Assembly (NCBI RefSeq): GCF_023238625.1
Contig: NZ_CP096670.1
Span: 2,593,501 to 2,657,500, forward strand
Length of the DNA stretch: 64,000 nucleotides
Source: Agarivorans sp. TSD2052
Lineage (GTDB): Bacteria > Pseudomonadota > Gammaproteobacteria > Enterobacterales > Celerinatantimonadaceae
Reading direction: 5' to 3'
A program made the translations under genes and the position numbers. Positions 1 through 9,158 of this stretch are shown piece by piece (position 1 is the stretch's first letter; each line of letters starts with the position of its first letter). Below the pieces are notes generated by a model, which saw nothing but the letters and a program-made list of their open reading frames with translations, was not told where the DNA came from and ran no database searches.

Positions 1-8
1 AGTAATTC

Positions 9-743
9 ATGCGATTCTTAGTTAAGGTTTTAAGCTTATCTCTTGTTTTTTTAGCAAGCTGGAGCGCATACGCGGCAAGCTTTTCTACACCCAGTCATTT
101 TGAAATTATGTATGTTGATAAACAGTCGACCGGCGCTTTCAGTAAAACCAAAGCTAAACTAGACACGGGCTCGCACCAAGTGGTTGTTCGTTACAGCGAT
201 AACGTTGGCTCTAGTAATAATTCTGAGATTATTAAATCTACACCTATTGTCATTAATCTTGATATTAAGCAAGGCCAAGACATAGTGCTAAAGGCAAAAC
301 AGGAAACAAGCATAAATCGCGCTAAGAAATACGCGGCAAAGCCTACATTTACACTCAGCGACAAAAATGGCAGCAAAGTGAATGAGAGCCATTACCTACT
401 CCCGATGAAGCCAGGTGTTCAATTTTCTCGTGATTACTTAGAAGAAATCGCAGAAATAGAAGCCACACAAGCAGGTAACGCCCCTGCCGTGGCGGCTACA
501 GCAGCTGTAGCTGCGAGTACGACTCCAAAAGCAGAAACCGCAGTAACCAGCTCTACTAACACTGCAGCAGTGGCTGCTACAGCGGTAGTGGCCAGTGATA
601 GCGTAGAGCCCCCTGTAAGCGATAGTGAGATGATGGTGCCCGCTGGTGATAACACAGAGCTGCAAATGCTACAGTTTTGGTACCAACGAGCCGATGCAGC
701 CACCCGTAAACAGTTTCAAATTTGGGTCATTCAACAGCAATAA
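9..743 (+). CDS. DUF2057 (YccT/CsgI-like) secreted protein
   Basis: A 244-residue secreted protein with an N-terminal signal peptide that probably ends near the AYA-A site at residues 21-24. Residues 24-150 form the DUF2057-type beta-rich core. An Ala/Thr/Val-rich low-complexity linker (about 155-205) follows. The C-terminus carries a Trp/Gln-rich helix (FWYQRADAATRKQFQIW) typical of this family. The E. coli relative YccT (CsgI) is a periplasmic inhibitor of curli assembly. No curli genes are visible here, so that role cannot be carried over. The start lies 8 bases from the window edge, so its upstream region is not visible. A strong hairpin directly follows the stop codon. Family assignment is fairly secure; function is not. 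Confidence 0.75.
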   Translation: MRFLVKVLSLSLVFLASWSAYAASFSTPSHFEIMYVDKQSTGAFSKTKAKLDTGSHQVVVRYSDNVGSSNNSEIIKSTPIVINLDIKQGQDIVLKAKQETSINRAKKYAAKPTFTLSDKNGSKVNESHYLLPMKPGVQFSRDYLEEIAEIEATQAGNAPAVAATAAVAASTTPKAETAVTSSTNTAAVAATAVVASDSVEPPVSDSEMMVPAGDNTELQMLQFWYQRADAATRKQFQIWVIQQQ

Positions 744-747
744 CATG

Positions 748-779
748 AAGGCCTGAATTACGCTTATCATTCAGGCCTT
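748..779 (+). terminator. Hairpin after DUF2057 gene
   Basis: A perfect 11-bp inverted repeat (748-758 with 769-779) around a 10-nt loop starts 5 bases after the stop codon. The following T content is weak, so it may be an imperfect intrinsic terminator or an RNA-stabilising hairpin. Confidence 0.6.
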
Positions 780-809
780 ATTCCCTCTCCACTTTGATTC
801 AGGATAATT

Positions 810-998
810 ATGTCACTCGCCTCTGCCCCTAAGCATGTTCAGTTAGCCGTTGACCTCATTCAGTTGCTCGAAGAAAACCATATTGACCCTCAAACAGCGA
901 TTGATGCTTTAGCAATTGTATCCAACGATTGCCAACAAAAACTGCAAGCCAATAACGATAACGACCACGATGTGACTGCACGTAATAGCGGCGTTTAG
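810..998 (+). CDS. rsmS: YbaM/RsmS family small protein (DUF2496)
   Basis: A 62-residue cytosolic protein. Its first 45 residues closely match the E. coli YbaM pattern: MSL..AP..V.LAVDLI.LLEEN.I....AL.AL.IV..D...KL. The Pectobacterium homologue is called RsmS, a pleiotropic regulator linked to the Rsm system; the mechanism is not settled. An AGGA ribosome-binding site lies about 6 bases before the ATG. The C-terminal 15 residues are polar and poorly conserved. It stands alone between a hairpin and a porin gene. The family call is secure because length and N-terminus both match; the regulatory role is by homology only. Confidence 0.8.
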   Translation: MSLASAPKHVQLAVDLIQLLEENHIDPQTAIDALAIVSNDCQQKLQANNDNDHDVTARNSGV

Positions 999-1313
999 CC
1001 CCCCCTTATGAACTCTGTAATACGTGGCATGATTGAAAAATTGACTGAGATACCACTACTACCGATTGCTAATTCAGCGTAACAAGTAACACTCACTACT
1101 AACACTTTCATCAAATAACTTTGCACACTTTTTTCAGCAATAGTCAACACTCTTTTAAACATATTCGGTAACTATAACTCATTCGCTTAAAAAATAGGCT
1201 GTTATTTGTGATATAGCACTGAACTTTGTTTAGCTTCCTCTATAAAATCCTCCGTGAACTCAAAACAATACACACCACGGTAATTCACCTAAATGTGAAC
1301 AAGGAACTACCAA
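999..1313. other. Intergenic region upstream of ompK
   Basis: An AT-rich, 315-base non-coding stretch that should hold the promoter of the OmpK/Tsx-like gene. An AAGGA ribosome-binding site lies just before the ATG at 1314. I see no convincing terminator, RNA gene or clear operator. Confidence 0.5.
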
Positions 1314-2057
1314 ATGAAAAAAATCGCACTACTTTCAGCTGCTGCATTATTAGCGAGTGCCCCAGCAAGCGCAGAATATTTATACGGGTTTGGTAACGTT
1401 AGCGTTAACTACCTTGACTGGTCAAAAAACACCCAAGACCGCACTGGTTTCCAAGAAGATTTTGCCTACCTAGAATTAGAAGGCGGTGCAGGTTTTGACT
1501 GGGGTGAATTATACGGTTTCTTCGACTTAGAAAACGTACAAGATGGTTCAAGCGAACTACGTACAGCATACAAAGGTAGCGTTGCATACAAAATTGCTGA
1601 TTCAGACTTCCGTCTATATGCTCAGCATTATGCCACTGACTCACAAAGCTTTTCGGCAAACAATACCGTACTAGGTGGCCAATACCGCCTACAAGGTGAT
1701 GGTTGGTTCTTCACGCCTTGGATTGGCGCACATATGACAATCACTAACCCAGCTTGGAACGATGGTTTCACTGGCTTTAACGGTGGTATGCTTGGTTGGA
1801 CTGCAGTATATAACTTCACAGCTTGGGATCAAAAATTCTGGATCTCTAACTGGCACGAATCTGAATTCGCTCGTAAGTCTGACTACACAGATATCTCTGG
1901 TGAAAACGACGACGTATCAGCAAACGGCGCTCTAGCGTTTTGGTGGGATGCAACAGACCACGTAACAACGGGTATTCAATACCGCTATGCTTACAACAAG
2001 CTAGGCACTATCGGTAACCAAAATGCTGTAATTTACTCACTACGTTACAACTTCTAA
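1314..2057 (+). CDS. ompK: OmpK/Tsx-family outer membrane channel
   Basis: A 247-residue outer membrane beta-barrel with a classic signal peptide cleaved after ASA (residues 18-20). The mature protein starts EYLYGFGNVSVNYLDW and ends in Phe (YSLRYNF), the C-terminal signature recognised by the Bam complex. Alternating aromatic strands and motifs such as WFFTPWIGAHMT and NFTAWDQKFWISNWH place it in the nucleoside-specific channel (Tsx) family, which includes Vibrio OmpK. Family members form narrow channels for nucleosides and often serve as phage receptors. It is monocistronic, with its own upstream region and a strong downstream terminator shared with sbcC. Confidence 0.85.
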   Translation: MKKIALLSAAALLASAPASAEYLYGFGNVSVNYLDWSKNTQDRTGFQEDFAYLELEGGAGFDWGELYGFFDLENVQDGSSELRTAYKGSVAYKIADSDFRLYAQHYATDSQSFSANNTVLGGQYRLQGDGWFFTPWIGAHMTITNPAWNDGFTGFNGGMLGWTAVYNFTAWDQKFWISNWHESEFARKSDYTDISGENDDVSANGALAFWWDATDHVTTGIQYRYAYNKLGTIGNQNAVIYSLRYNF

Positions 2058-2076
2058 GTTTGCAAACGTGATGAGC

Positions 2077-2103
2077 AAAAAGCCAGGCTAAGCCTGGCTT
2101 TTT
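2077..2103. terminator. Bidirectional terminator between ompK and sbcC
   Basis: A 9-bp inverted repeat (2081-2089 with 2091-2099) is flanked by an A-run on the left and a T-run on the right. It can therefore terminate the plus-strand ompK and the minus-strand sbcC, which converge here. Confidence 0.85.
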
Positions 2104-2106
2104 CAT

Positions 2107-5100
2107 TTAAGGAACAATAAGCTGTATTGCACTTCCACTGCCGCTTTTAGTTACATCAATTCTACTGGTGATTTGTTCTTTCATTTCAGCTACATGAGAA
2201 ATAACCCCCACCATTCGCCCTGAACTTTGCAAATCAATCAGTGTGCGAATCGCTAAATCTAGTGACTCCTGATCTAAACTGCCAAAGCCTTCATCAATGA
2301 ACAAGGTATCGAGTTTTATGCCACCCGCATAGGCTTGTACAACATCAGATAACCCTAAGGCCATAGCAAGAGCGGCCATAAAACTTTCGCCACCACTTAA
2401 GGTGGCCACCGAGCGCACTTTAGAGGTATAGCTGTCTTCAACTTCAAGCTCTAAGCCAGACGCTTTATTACCCTTGGCTCGCTGTTCTTTGCGAATAAGC
2501 TGATAACGCCCTTTACTCATTAACTGTAAGCGCTGACTAGCTTGCAACAACACATCATCTAACAGCACACTTAATACAAAGCGCTGCAGGCTGATTTTGT
2601 TTCCGGTTTGGCCATTGGCAACATCGGCCAAGGTTCCAACCACTTGGTACTTGGCTTGTAAGCCTTCTGCATTTTTATCTGCCGCCAACAGTTTCTGTTG
2701 AATATCACTTAAGTTAAGTGTGCGACTATTTAGCTGGTTCCATAAAGTATCAGTTTGATTACGCTTTTCAACTAAGTCCTTCAGTGCTTGCTCTAGCGCG
2801 ACTAAATCTTGCGCCTTTTTGCCTTTCAATTTTTGTTTTAACTGATCAAACTGCGCCGTTTTAGTGGTGTATTGCTGATTAAAACTCGCTACTGCTGCAT
2901 CAAGTTCAGCAATCTCTTGGTCACTAATCAACGCCATGTTAAACGCATTTTCATTGGCAAAGCTAGATTGCTCTAGCTGTTTTGCAAATATCTGTTGCGC
3001 TTCTGCTAAGGCGTTTTGGGCCAGCTTTAAGTTTTGCTGTGCCGCCTGCCCAGCCGCCTGTGCCGCGGTCAAGGCTTCTCGCGCTTTAGCATGGCTATCA
3101 TTTAATTGCTGAATAGTTTGTTTTAACTGGGTTACTTTTGCTAATTGAAGCTCAATAGCCTGCTCTAGCAAATTGGCTTCTCGGTATTGCTCGGGTAAAC
3201 GTTGTTGAGCCTGATCCAGCTGCCCTTGCAATACATCTACTTGGCTTCTTATTTGTTGGTAAAGCTCCCTAGCTTGCTCAATGTTCTGCTGGGTTACCTG
3301 CTCTGACTGCGCATTTTGTTCCAGCTGAGTTTGTAATGCTGTCACTTTAGCATGCGCGTGCTGGGCGGCTTCTAGTGCCTGCTTAGCGTGCAGCAATTCA
3401 GCACTTAGCTGCTCTACACTGAGCTGAGCTTTATTGGCTAGTTGCTGAATCAAGCCTTTATGTTGTTCGCTCCATGCCGCTTGTTGCACCGTTAAGGCTT
3501 TATGCTGTTGACGCGCCTCGCTCAGTTTTTCTTGTGCACGCTGTTCAAGCAACCGAGCTTGCTCTACATCACTCTCTGTAGGGAGTTGCTGGAGGCTTTG
3601 AGCTAATTGCGGATGCTCTATACTGCCACAAACTGGGCAAGCATCGCCTGCATGTAAGCGCTGCGCCATGATGGCAGCTTGTCCTTGGTGCCAGCTTAGC
3701 TGAATTTGGTTGGCGTGTTGTTGGGCAGCGTTATATTCAGATGCCATGCGCTGACCTTGAGCAATAGATTGCTCAATAAGCTGTTGGTTGCTTGCCAACG
3801 TTTCATCCAGCTTGGTTAACTGTTGGCCTAACTGCAAACTGTGTTCAGCCGCGCTGACGGCCTTTTGTTGCTCTACTTGAGTATCGGCTTGTTGACGAAG
3901 CGCCACCTGCTGTTGCTGCAAGGCTGTTTTTTCAGCCGCAATGTCACCAAGCTGTTGATTTAGCTGCTTACCTTGCTGTGTTTGTAGGCTTAATTTGTCT
4001 TTATTGACCTTCAGTTCAGTGGTTAATCGTTCTAGCTCTGCGATAAGCGGTTTAAAGCTTAACAACACACGTTGCTGTTCTTCAGCTGAACCTAACAGTG
4101 TTTGTTTTTCAGGAAGCAATGCAAATTGCTGCTCGGCTTCTTTAAGCTCTAGCTTGGCATTGGTTAACGCCGCTTCAGATTGGCTTTGCGCCAAACTGGC
4201 TTGTTTCGCCTCATTAAAGCGTTGTAACTTAGCTTTATCAAAGGGCTCAATGGCTAGCGCAGCTCTGGCCTGTTCCAATTGCTGTTGCTGTTTCTCAACC
4301 CCAGATTTTTGTTTATTCAACTCTGCCATTGCGGCTTTCAAGGCTGTGAGTTCTGTAAAGTCTGCGCTGAGTAACTTAGCTGCTTCAAATTGCTTGCTAG
4401 CACTATCACAGCTTTCTGCAGCTTGTTTTTTCTCTGCCAAGGCCGCTTCTAGAGCTGGCTTTAACTGGTCTAGCTCTTGCTCTAGGCTGGATTCTTCACT
4501 GAGGTTAGCGCTTTGCAATATCCCTTCACGAATGTTTTTTTGTTCGGTTGCCGCACTACGAATGCTAGCCGCCTGACTTTTTAAACTCTCTTCGATTCTG
4601 CGGTAAATATGGGTTTGGAACAGCTGGCTAAAGATCTTCTCTCGCTCTTTAGAATCGGCCATCAATAGCTGACGGAATTTCCCTTGCGGCAATACCATTA
4701 CTTGCCGAAATTGGTCTGCGTCTAGCCCGGTTAAACGTTCTATTTCACTATTAGCTTCAGAGACTTTTGCAGGCACCAGTAAACTCTCGCTACCGTCTTG
4801 TTCAATGCGAACTAACTGCGCTTCAGGTTTTTGTTGGGTGTAACCGTCTCCCGACTTTTTAAGCCTTGCTTGCTCTGGCACTCGGCGGATCCGATAACGC
4901 AGATCCCCCAGTTCAAACTCAAAACTGACTTCGGTAAGTAGTGATTCATCCGCCAAATCACAGCGCATTTGTGCGGCTTCACGCTCGTCACCGGTGCTCT
5001 TGCCGTATAAGGCAAAACACATGGCATCTAAAATTGTGGTTTTACCGGCACCGGTTGGCCCATTTAGCAAAAACAGGGGGTTGCGCCCTAACAGACTAAA

Positions 5101-5163
5101 ATTGATAAACTCATTCCCCGCAAAGGGGCCAAAGGCGCTCATGTTTAAACTAATTGGGCGCAT
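2107..5163 (-). CDS. sbcC: SbcC, ATPase subunit of the SbcCD nuclease
   Basis: A 1018-residue SMC-like ATPase that works with SbcD to cleave DNA hairpins, palindromes and blocked DNA ends. The Walker A loop GPTGAGKTT is at residues 35-43. Two very long Gln/Ala/Leu-rich coiled coils flank a zinc hook, CPVC, at residues 509-512. The C-terminal lobe has the ABC signature LSGGES (about 921) and Walker B LFIDEGFGSLD (about 955). Length is usual for gammaproteobacterial SbcC. Its ATG overlaps the sbcD stop by one base, so the pair is translationally coupled. The Gln-rich coiled coils produce many spurious antisense reading frames. Confidence 0.96.
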   Translation of the reverse strand: MRPISLNMSAFGPFAGNEFINFSLLGRNPLFLLNGPTGAGKTTILDAMCFALYGKSTGDEREAAQMRCDLADESLLTEVSFEFELGDLRYRIRRVPEQARLKKSGDGYTQQKPEAQLVRIEQDGSESLLVPAKVSEANSEIERLTGLDADQFRQVMVLPQGKFRQLLMADSKEREKIFSQLFQTHIYRRIEESLKSQAASIRSAATEQKNIREGILQSANLSEESSLEQELDQLKPALEAALAEKKQAAESCDSASKQFEAAKLLSADFTELTALKAAMAELNKQKSGVEKQQQQLEQARAALAIEPFDKAKLQRFNEAKQASLAQSQSEAALTNAKLELKEAEQQFALLPEKQTLLGSAEEQQRVLLSFKPLIAELERLTTELKVNKDKLSLQTQQGKQLNQQLGDIAAEKTALQQQQVALRQQADTQVEQQKAVSAAEHSLQLGQQLTKLDETLASNQQLIEQSIAQGQRMASEYNAAQQHANQIQLSWHQGQAAIMAQRLHAGDACPVCGSIEHPQLAQSLQQLPTESDVEQARLLEQRAQEKLSEARQQHKALTVQQAAWSEQHKGLIQQLANKAQLSVEQLSAELLHAKQALEAAQHAHAKVTALQTQLEQNAQSEQVTQQNIEQARELYQQIRSQVDVLQGQLDQAQQRLPEQYREANLLEQAIELQLAKVTQLKQTIQQLNDSHAKAREALTAAQAAGQAAQQNLKLAQNALAEAQQIFAKQLEQSSFANENAFNMALISDQEIAELDAAVASFNQQYTTKTAQFDQLKQKLKGKKAQDLVALEQALKDLVEKRNQTDTLWNQLNSRTLNLSDIQQKLLAADKNAEGLQAKYQVVGTLADVANGQTGNKISLQRFVLSVLLDDVLLQASQRLQLMSKGRYQLIRKEQRAKGNKASGLELEVEDSYTSKVRSVATLSGGESFMAALAMALGLSDVVQAYAGGIKLDTLFIDEGFGSLDQESLDLAIRTLIDLQSSGRMVGVISHVAEMKEQITSRIDVTKSGSGSAIQLIVP

Positions 5164-6296
5164 TATTGGTCTCCACGGTGCAAGGTTTCGATGGTGTCTT
5201 TAAGCAGGCTTTGTTGAGCATCACTGAGGTCTTCACCCGATACTTGAGAGAAAAAGTCATTAAACATGGCGTATTCACCCTTTTTTACATGTTCGCGATT
5301 TTGCACAAGCTGGCTGTTTTCTGCCATTAAACCAGTACGTTCTAAATGTAAAACATTGGGGTAAACGGATCTAAGCTTGCCCATGGCATCTAATATGGCT
5401 GACTTATCAAGGAGCTTGACCATTAAGTAGTCGTCTTTATTAGGATCTATCTCGCCAGCTTTAAGCACATCAACCAACATACCTTCAATAATTCGCACAT
5501 CGCGCAAAGGTTTTAACGGGAGTAATTCTATCTGGCAATCTTCACCAATGAGTTCAACCAAAGTAATCGATTTAGCGTGATGTTGTTCGCTAAAAGAATA
5601 CTTTAATGGTGACCCCGAATAGCGCACATGCTGCTCGCCTTTATACTGTGGGCCATGTAAATGGCCAAGTGCCACATAGGCAAAATCACTAAATAAACTA
5701 GGCGTTATTTTGTCAGCTCCGCCAATACTTAAGGGCCGCTCTGACTCAGATTCATCACCACCGTCCAGAAAACAATGGGCGATCACGACTTTGTTATGGC
5801 CTTGGCTGTCGTGTCCCGTCACTTGCTCTAGTAATACTTGCATCGCCTCTTGATGGGATGTCGCTTCGCAGTTAAATACTTCCCTAACGGTGGCTGGCTC
5901 TGCGTAAGGCAAGCCATAGAATTGCACTGTATCACCGGCTTTGGTGCTAAGCGTTATCGGTTCAATGCTGTCTGTTAAAGGCCCTATTATATGTAAGTCT
6001 CGCATATGCCTAGCGGCAAAAGCCAAGCGTTGCGCTCCATCATGATTACCGGCAATCATAATGACCGGTATCGCTAACTCGTTAATAAAGCGGTGCAGAA
6101 TATCATCCAGCACTTTTACTGCTTGGCTAGGGGGGACAGAGCGGTCAAAAATATCACCGGCTACGAGCAATGCATCTACCCTATGTTGCTGAGCAAGTTC
6201 GACAATTTGCTCCAGCACATATTGCTGATCTTCGAGTAAAGATTGGTTATGCAATTGCCGGCCTAAGTGCCAATCTGAAGTGTGGAGAAATTTCAT
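5163..6296 (-). CDS. sbcD: SbcD, Mre11-like nuclease subunit
   Basis: A 377-residue metallophosphoesterase, the bacterial Mre11 homologue and catalytic partner of SbcC. Metal-binding motifs are in order near the N-terminus: HTSDWHLGR (5-13), GDIFDRS (about 47-53) and GNHD (about 83). A further ALGHLHGPQ motif follows near residue 210. The C-terminal part provides the capping and SbcC-binding region. It is first in the sbcDC operon, and its stop codon overlaps the sbcC start by one base. The length is close to that of other gammaproteobacterial SbcD proteins. Confidence 0.95.
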   Translation of the reverse strand: MKFLHTSDWHLGRQLHNQSLLEDQQYVLEQIVELAQQHRVDALLVAGDIFDRSVPPSQAVKVLDDILHRFINELAIPVIMIAGNHDGAQRLAFAARHMRDLHIIGPLTDSIEPITLSTKAGDTVQFYGLPYAEPATVREVFNCEATSHQEAMQVLLEQVTGHDSQGHNKVVIAHCFLDGGDESESERPLSIGGADKITPSLFSDFAYVALGHLHGPQYKGEQHVRYSGSPLKYSFSEQHHAKSITLVELIGEDCQIELLPLKPLRDVRIIEGMLVDVLKAGEIDPNKDDYLMVKLLDKSAILDAMGKLRSVYPNVLHLERTGLMAENSQLVQNREHVKKGEYAMFNDFFSQVSGEDLSDAQQSLLKDTIETLHRGDQ

Positions 6297-6520
6297 TCAA
6301 TATCCGTGGGTAAGTAAATGAGAAAACAGATGTTTCTCAAACAACGCTGGGGCTTATTATCGCCAAGCCGCAGATTGATAGCAATCGATAAGCCCGTTGC
6401 AACGCTATACTGTCGCGAAAAATTGCAGCTTTTAAGTAAAATCGATTATTGAAACTCGCACGCAAGCAAATAGTCTGGCAACATACCGATAATTACTCAC
6501 TAAATACCCAAGGATGAAGC

Positions 6521-6748
6521 GTGTCCGAGCAAGGTTCAACTGGCAATGTACTTGCCGCTATATGTAGCTTTTTTATTCCAGGTCTTGGCCAGTTAGTACA
6601 AGGGCGTTTTTTGCCTGCCCTTCTATTTTTTGTTATTACCGGTGGCGGTTACCTAGCTTGGTGGTTGATCGTACCTGTTATTATTGCGGTGATCGTTCAT
6701 ATTTGGGCCATTGTCGATGCGGCGCGCTTTAAGCCAGGAGGCAGCTAA
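6521..6748 (+). CDS. Small membrane protein with glycine-rich first helix
   Basis: A 75-residue protein that is almost entirely membrane-embedded. Its first segment, about residues 10-30, contains SFFIPGLGQLVQGR, which recalls the short-loop motif of TM2-like small membrane proteins. A second hydrophobic stretch at 31-62 is very Ile/Val/Trp-rich, and a short basic tail ends RFKPGGS. The start is GTG, supported by an AAGGA box at 6510-6514, six bases upstream. The stop overlaps the start of the next gene (TAATG), so it is coupled to the DUF2959 lipoprotein. I do not recognise a function. Confidence 0.7.
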   Translation: MSEQGSTGNVLAAICSFFIPGLGQLVQGRFLPALLFFVITGGGYLAWWLIVPVIIAVIVHIWAIVDAARFKPGGS

Positions 6749-7380
6749 TGAAAATATTCACATCTCTCGTTTTGGTCGTTTTTTTATTTGGCTGTGAGTC
6801 GACATATTATTCAGCCATGGAAAAAGTGGGTTATCACAAACGTGAAATATTGGTAGATCGGGTCGAAGAAGCGCAAGAAAGCCAACAGGATGCGCAGCAA
6901 CAGTTCACATCGGCGCTAGAGCAACTTAAAAGCCTCACCCAATTTGATGGTGGTGATTTGGAAGCTGTCTACGATGATGTCAACGAGCAATACCAAGACT
7001 CTAAAGCGGCTGCCGAAACCGTAAGCGAACGAATTGACGAAGTAGACAGTGTCGCTGAGGCCCTATTTGATGAATGGCAAGAAGAGCTAGAACAATACCA
7101 GTCCACCAGCCTAAAAGCCGAGAGTAAACAACAACTGAACGACACACGTAAGCGTTATGCAGCGATGCTTAAAGCCATGCGCCGAGCGGAAGCCCAAATG
7201 CAGCCAGTACTAAGCCGTTTAAACGACAATCAACTGTACTTAAAACATAACCTCAATGCTCGGGCAATTGGCGCAGTGGGTAAAGAGTTTACTCGTTTAG
7301 AACAAGAAGTGGCCGATGTTATTCAGCAAATGAGCAAAGCAATTGCAGAGTCTGACAAATTTATCGCAACGATGAAGTAA
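6748..7380 (+). CDS. DUF2959 family lipoprotein
   Basis: A 210-residue protein with a lipoprotein signal peptide (FLFGC, Cys16) and an almost wholly alpha-helical, Glu/Gln-rich mature part predicted to form coiled coils. The pattern STYYSAMEKVGYHKREILVDRV right after the lipid anchor is characteristic of DUF2959 proteins. The family has no established function. Translational coupling to the small membrane protein upstream suggests the two act together at the envelope. A 10-bp stem hairpin follows the stop codon. Confidence 0.75.
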   Translation: MKIFTSLVLVVFLFGCESTYYSAMEKVGYHKREILVDRVEEAQESQQDAQQQFTSALEQLKSLTQFDGGDLEAVYDDVNEQYQDSKAAAETVSERIDEVDSVAEALFDEWQEELEQYQSTSLKAESKQQLNDTRKRYAAMLKAMRRAEAQMQPVLSRLNDNQLYLKHNLNARAIGAVGKEFTRLEQEVADVIQQMSKAIAESDKFIATMK

Positions 7381-7814
7381 GTCATTACCTAACAACAGGG
7401 CCAGCAGAAAACTCTGCTGGCCAAAGCAATGTTATAGATGAAGTCTGGCACGCCTGCAGCTTTCCCCCCACAATTTTTTACCTTGTGTCTCAAATATTCA
7501 AAATTTGAAGAGAGTTTTCCGGTTTTTAGTTAGCAAACCGTGCAAGTAGCAATCACTTTCAACACAGGCTGAGGGGGATATACCAAAAGGGCAAGTAATT
7601 AATATACCCAATGCCACATAAATAAACTCATTGGATAGCGTGCATAGAATTAACTAGATAACAAAACTCGCCGAACAAAAGTAACTTTAGGTAACACCAG
7701 CCTTAAATTAATTTACTAAGGTTCTGATTTATAATCAGTAAACAGTAATTTACTGCCCAAAAGGCAAGTTTAAATAAACAATAAGTCCACATTTATTGCT
7801 TATTGAGACTTGAT
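7381..7814. other. Intergenic region between DUF2959 gene and porin
   Basis: About 430 non-coding bases. The first part holds the hairpin at 7399-7422. The rest is AT-rich and must include the porin promoter. I see no open reading frame, RNA gene or repeat worth calling. Confidence 0.5.
7399..7422 (+). terminator. Hairpin after DUF2959 gene
   Basis: A perfect 10-bp stem (7399-7408 with 7413-7422) and a 4-nt loop lie 19 bases after the stop codon. It is GC-rich but lacks a following T-run, so termination by this element alone is uncertain. Confidence 0.55.
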
Positions 7815-9041
7815 ATGCGTTGTTATTTTCCATTCCTACACTTCACTTTGCTGGCATTTGCCGCTTCGGCACAAGCTCAACAATTCGACGACCTATCAAA
7901 AGATGTTTCACCATACAATCATCAACCTCTTTACCAAGGGGTTGATGAATTAAGCAATTACCAAGAGATGAAAAAAAACTTATCGGTAAACTATGGTTTA
8001 GACTACCAGATTCAAGCTGCCCCTATAGCTCAAACAGATGGCTATGGGAACAACTACCTCGACAACGAAACTGACTTAATCATTCAAAAGCGTTTTTGGG
8101 AAAGTGAAGATGGCTATGGAAAACTAATATTTGCAGGTGTAATGGTGAATATGCTGAACAATAGCTACACCCGTAAATTTGCCGACGATGTAGGGTTAGG
8201 ACCTAGTCAGCCAAATGGAGGGATGACCGGCCCTGATCAAAACATTACCGCCATCAACGGATTTTGGTGGGAACACCAATTACTCGATAAGCACCTTACT
8301 TATCGATTAGGCCACTTATATACCACCCGATTATGGGCAACTAATAAATACTTAAGTGATGACCGTAGTACATTTATGGCATCTGCTTTCTCACATCAAG
8401 GTTTAAGTTGGACAAGTGGGCAGCGCGCCTTAGGAGCAACCGTATCCATTCAAAACAACTGGGCCTATGCCCAGGCTGGTTTTAACGATGCTAAACCCAA
8501 TGGCAAAGACATTGATTTTGGTAGTTTTACCGACGGTAAAATGGTAGGTCATTTAGAGTTTGGCTTCACCCCTCAGTTCAGCTTTGGCAGTGGTGAATTT
8601 AAAATCAGCCTAGCTGATATAGACGATACCACCAGCACAATTACGTCACCAAACGAAATAGATGCGAACAGAGCTGGCCAAACCATATCAATTAGCATGA
8701 GCCAAGGCATTGGAAATGTCGGATTATTCGCCCGTTACAATCGCTCATATCAACGTTATGCTGCTAAAACAAAAGCGGTTGCAGTAGCAGGAATTGTCAT
8801 CAATGATTTAATAAATAACCAAGATGTATTGGGAATTGGTTACGCTGAAGTAGAGCCTATCGACCGTATTCGTCGAGACTATGGAAACGAAAAATCGATT
8901 GAGTTGTACTATGACTTTAAAGTGACGAATCGATTAAGTATCGCGCCAGATATCCAACATTACTTCACCAAGTCTGCCACACGAGGAGTAAGAAAAGCTG
9001 GTGATACAATCTTTGGGCTGCGCCACCGTTACATGCTTTAA
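7815..9041 (+). CDS. OprB-like carbohydrate porin
   Basis: An outer membrane beta-barrel of about 408 residues with a signal peptide ending near AQAQ. The sequence alternates aromatic and polar residues, contains RLGHLYTTRLW and GKMVGHLEFGF barrel strands, and ends FGLRHRYML. This fits the carbohydrate-selective OprB porin family. A longer reading uses TTG at 7803. I prefer the ATG at 7815 because a GAGA box lies 6 bases before it and the signal peptide then has a normal N-region. The C-terminal residue is Leu rather than Phe, which is tolerated but less usual. The substrate is unknown. No sugar catabolic genes lie nearby. Confidence 0.7.
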   Translation: MRCYFPFLHFTLLAFAASAQAQQFDDLSKDVSPYNHQPLYQGVDELSNYQEMKKNLSVNYGLDYQIQAAPIAQTDGYGNNYLDNETDLIIQKRFWESEDGYGKLIFAGVMVNMLNNSYTRKFADDVGLGPSQPNGGMTGPDQNITAINGFWWEHQLLDKHLTYRLGHLYTTRLWATNKYLSDDRSTFMASAFSHQGLSWTSGQRALGATVSIQNNWAYAQAGFNDAKPNGKDIDFGSFTDGKMVGHLEFGFTPQFSFGSGEFKISLADIDDTTSTITSPNEIDANRAGQTISISMSQGIGNVGLFARYNRSYQRYAAKTKAVAVAGIVINDLINNQDVLGIGYAEVEPIDRIRRDYGNEKSIELYYDFKVTNRLSIAPDIQHYFTKSATRGVRKAGDTIFGLRHRYML

Positions 9042-9082
9042 TTTTCTACCTAGCACGCCAATAATTAGCTTTAATTTAAAGC

Positions 9083-9104
9083 GTGATACTTTAAAAAGTA
9101 TCAC
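9083..9104. terminator. Hairpin between porin and sortase genes
   Basis: A perfect 10-bp inverted repeat (9083-9092 with 9095-9104) sits between two convergent genes. The stem has A/T ends that could act as a partial U-tract, so it may terminate both transcripts. Confidence 0.55.
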
Positions 9105-9158
9105 CCGTAAATCATCAAAATGAATTAAACGCTAAGTAAGGTCTGATTAGCTACAAAA

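Noticed and set aside
1207-1222. TGTGA-N6-ACTGA as a CRP site before ompK
   Set aside because: The left half is perfect but the right half matches only two of five consensus bases, so it is not distinguishable from chance.
3995-4576. A 193-residue plus-strand open frame inside sbcC
   Set aside because: It is antisense to the low-complexity coiled coil of SbcC. Its Ser/Ala/Cys-rich composition mirrors Gln/Leu/Ala codons on the other strand, and it has no recognisable motif.
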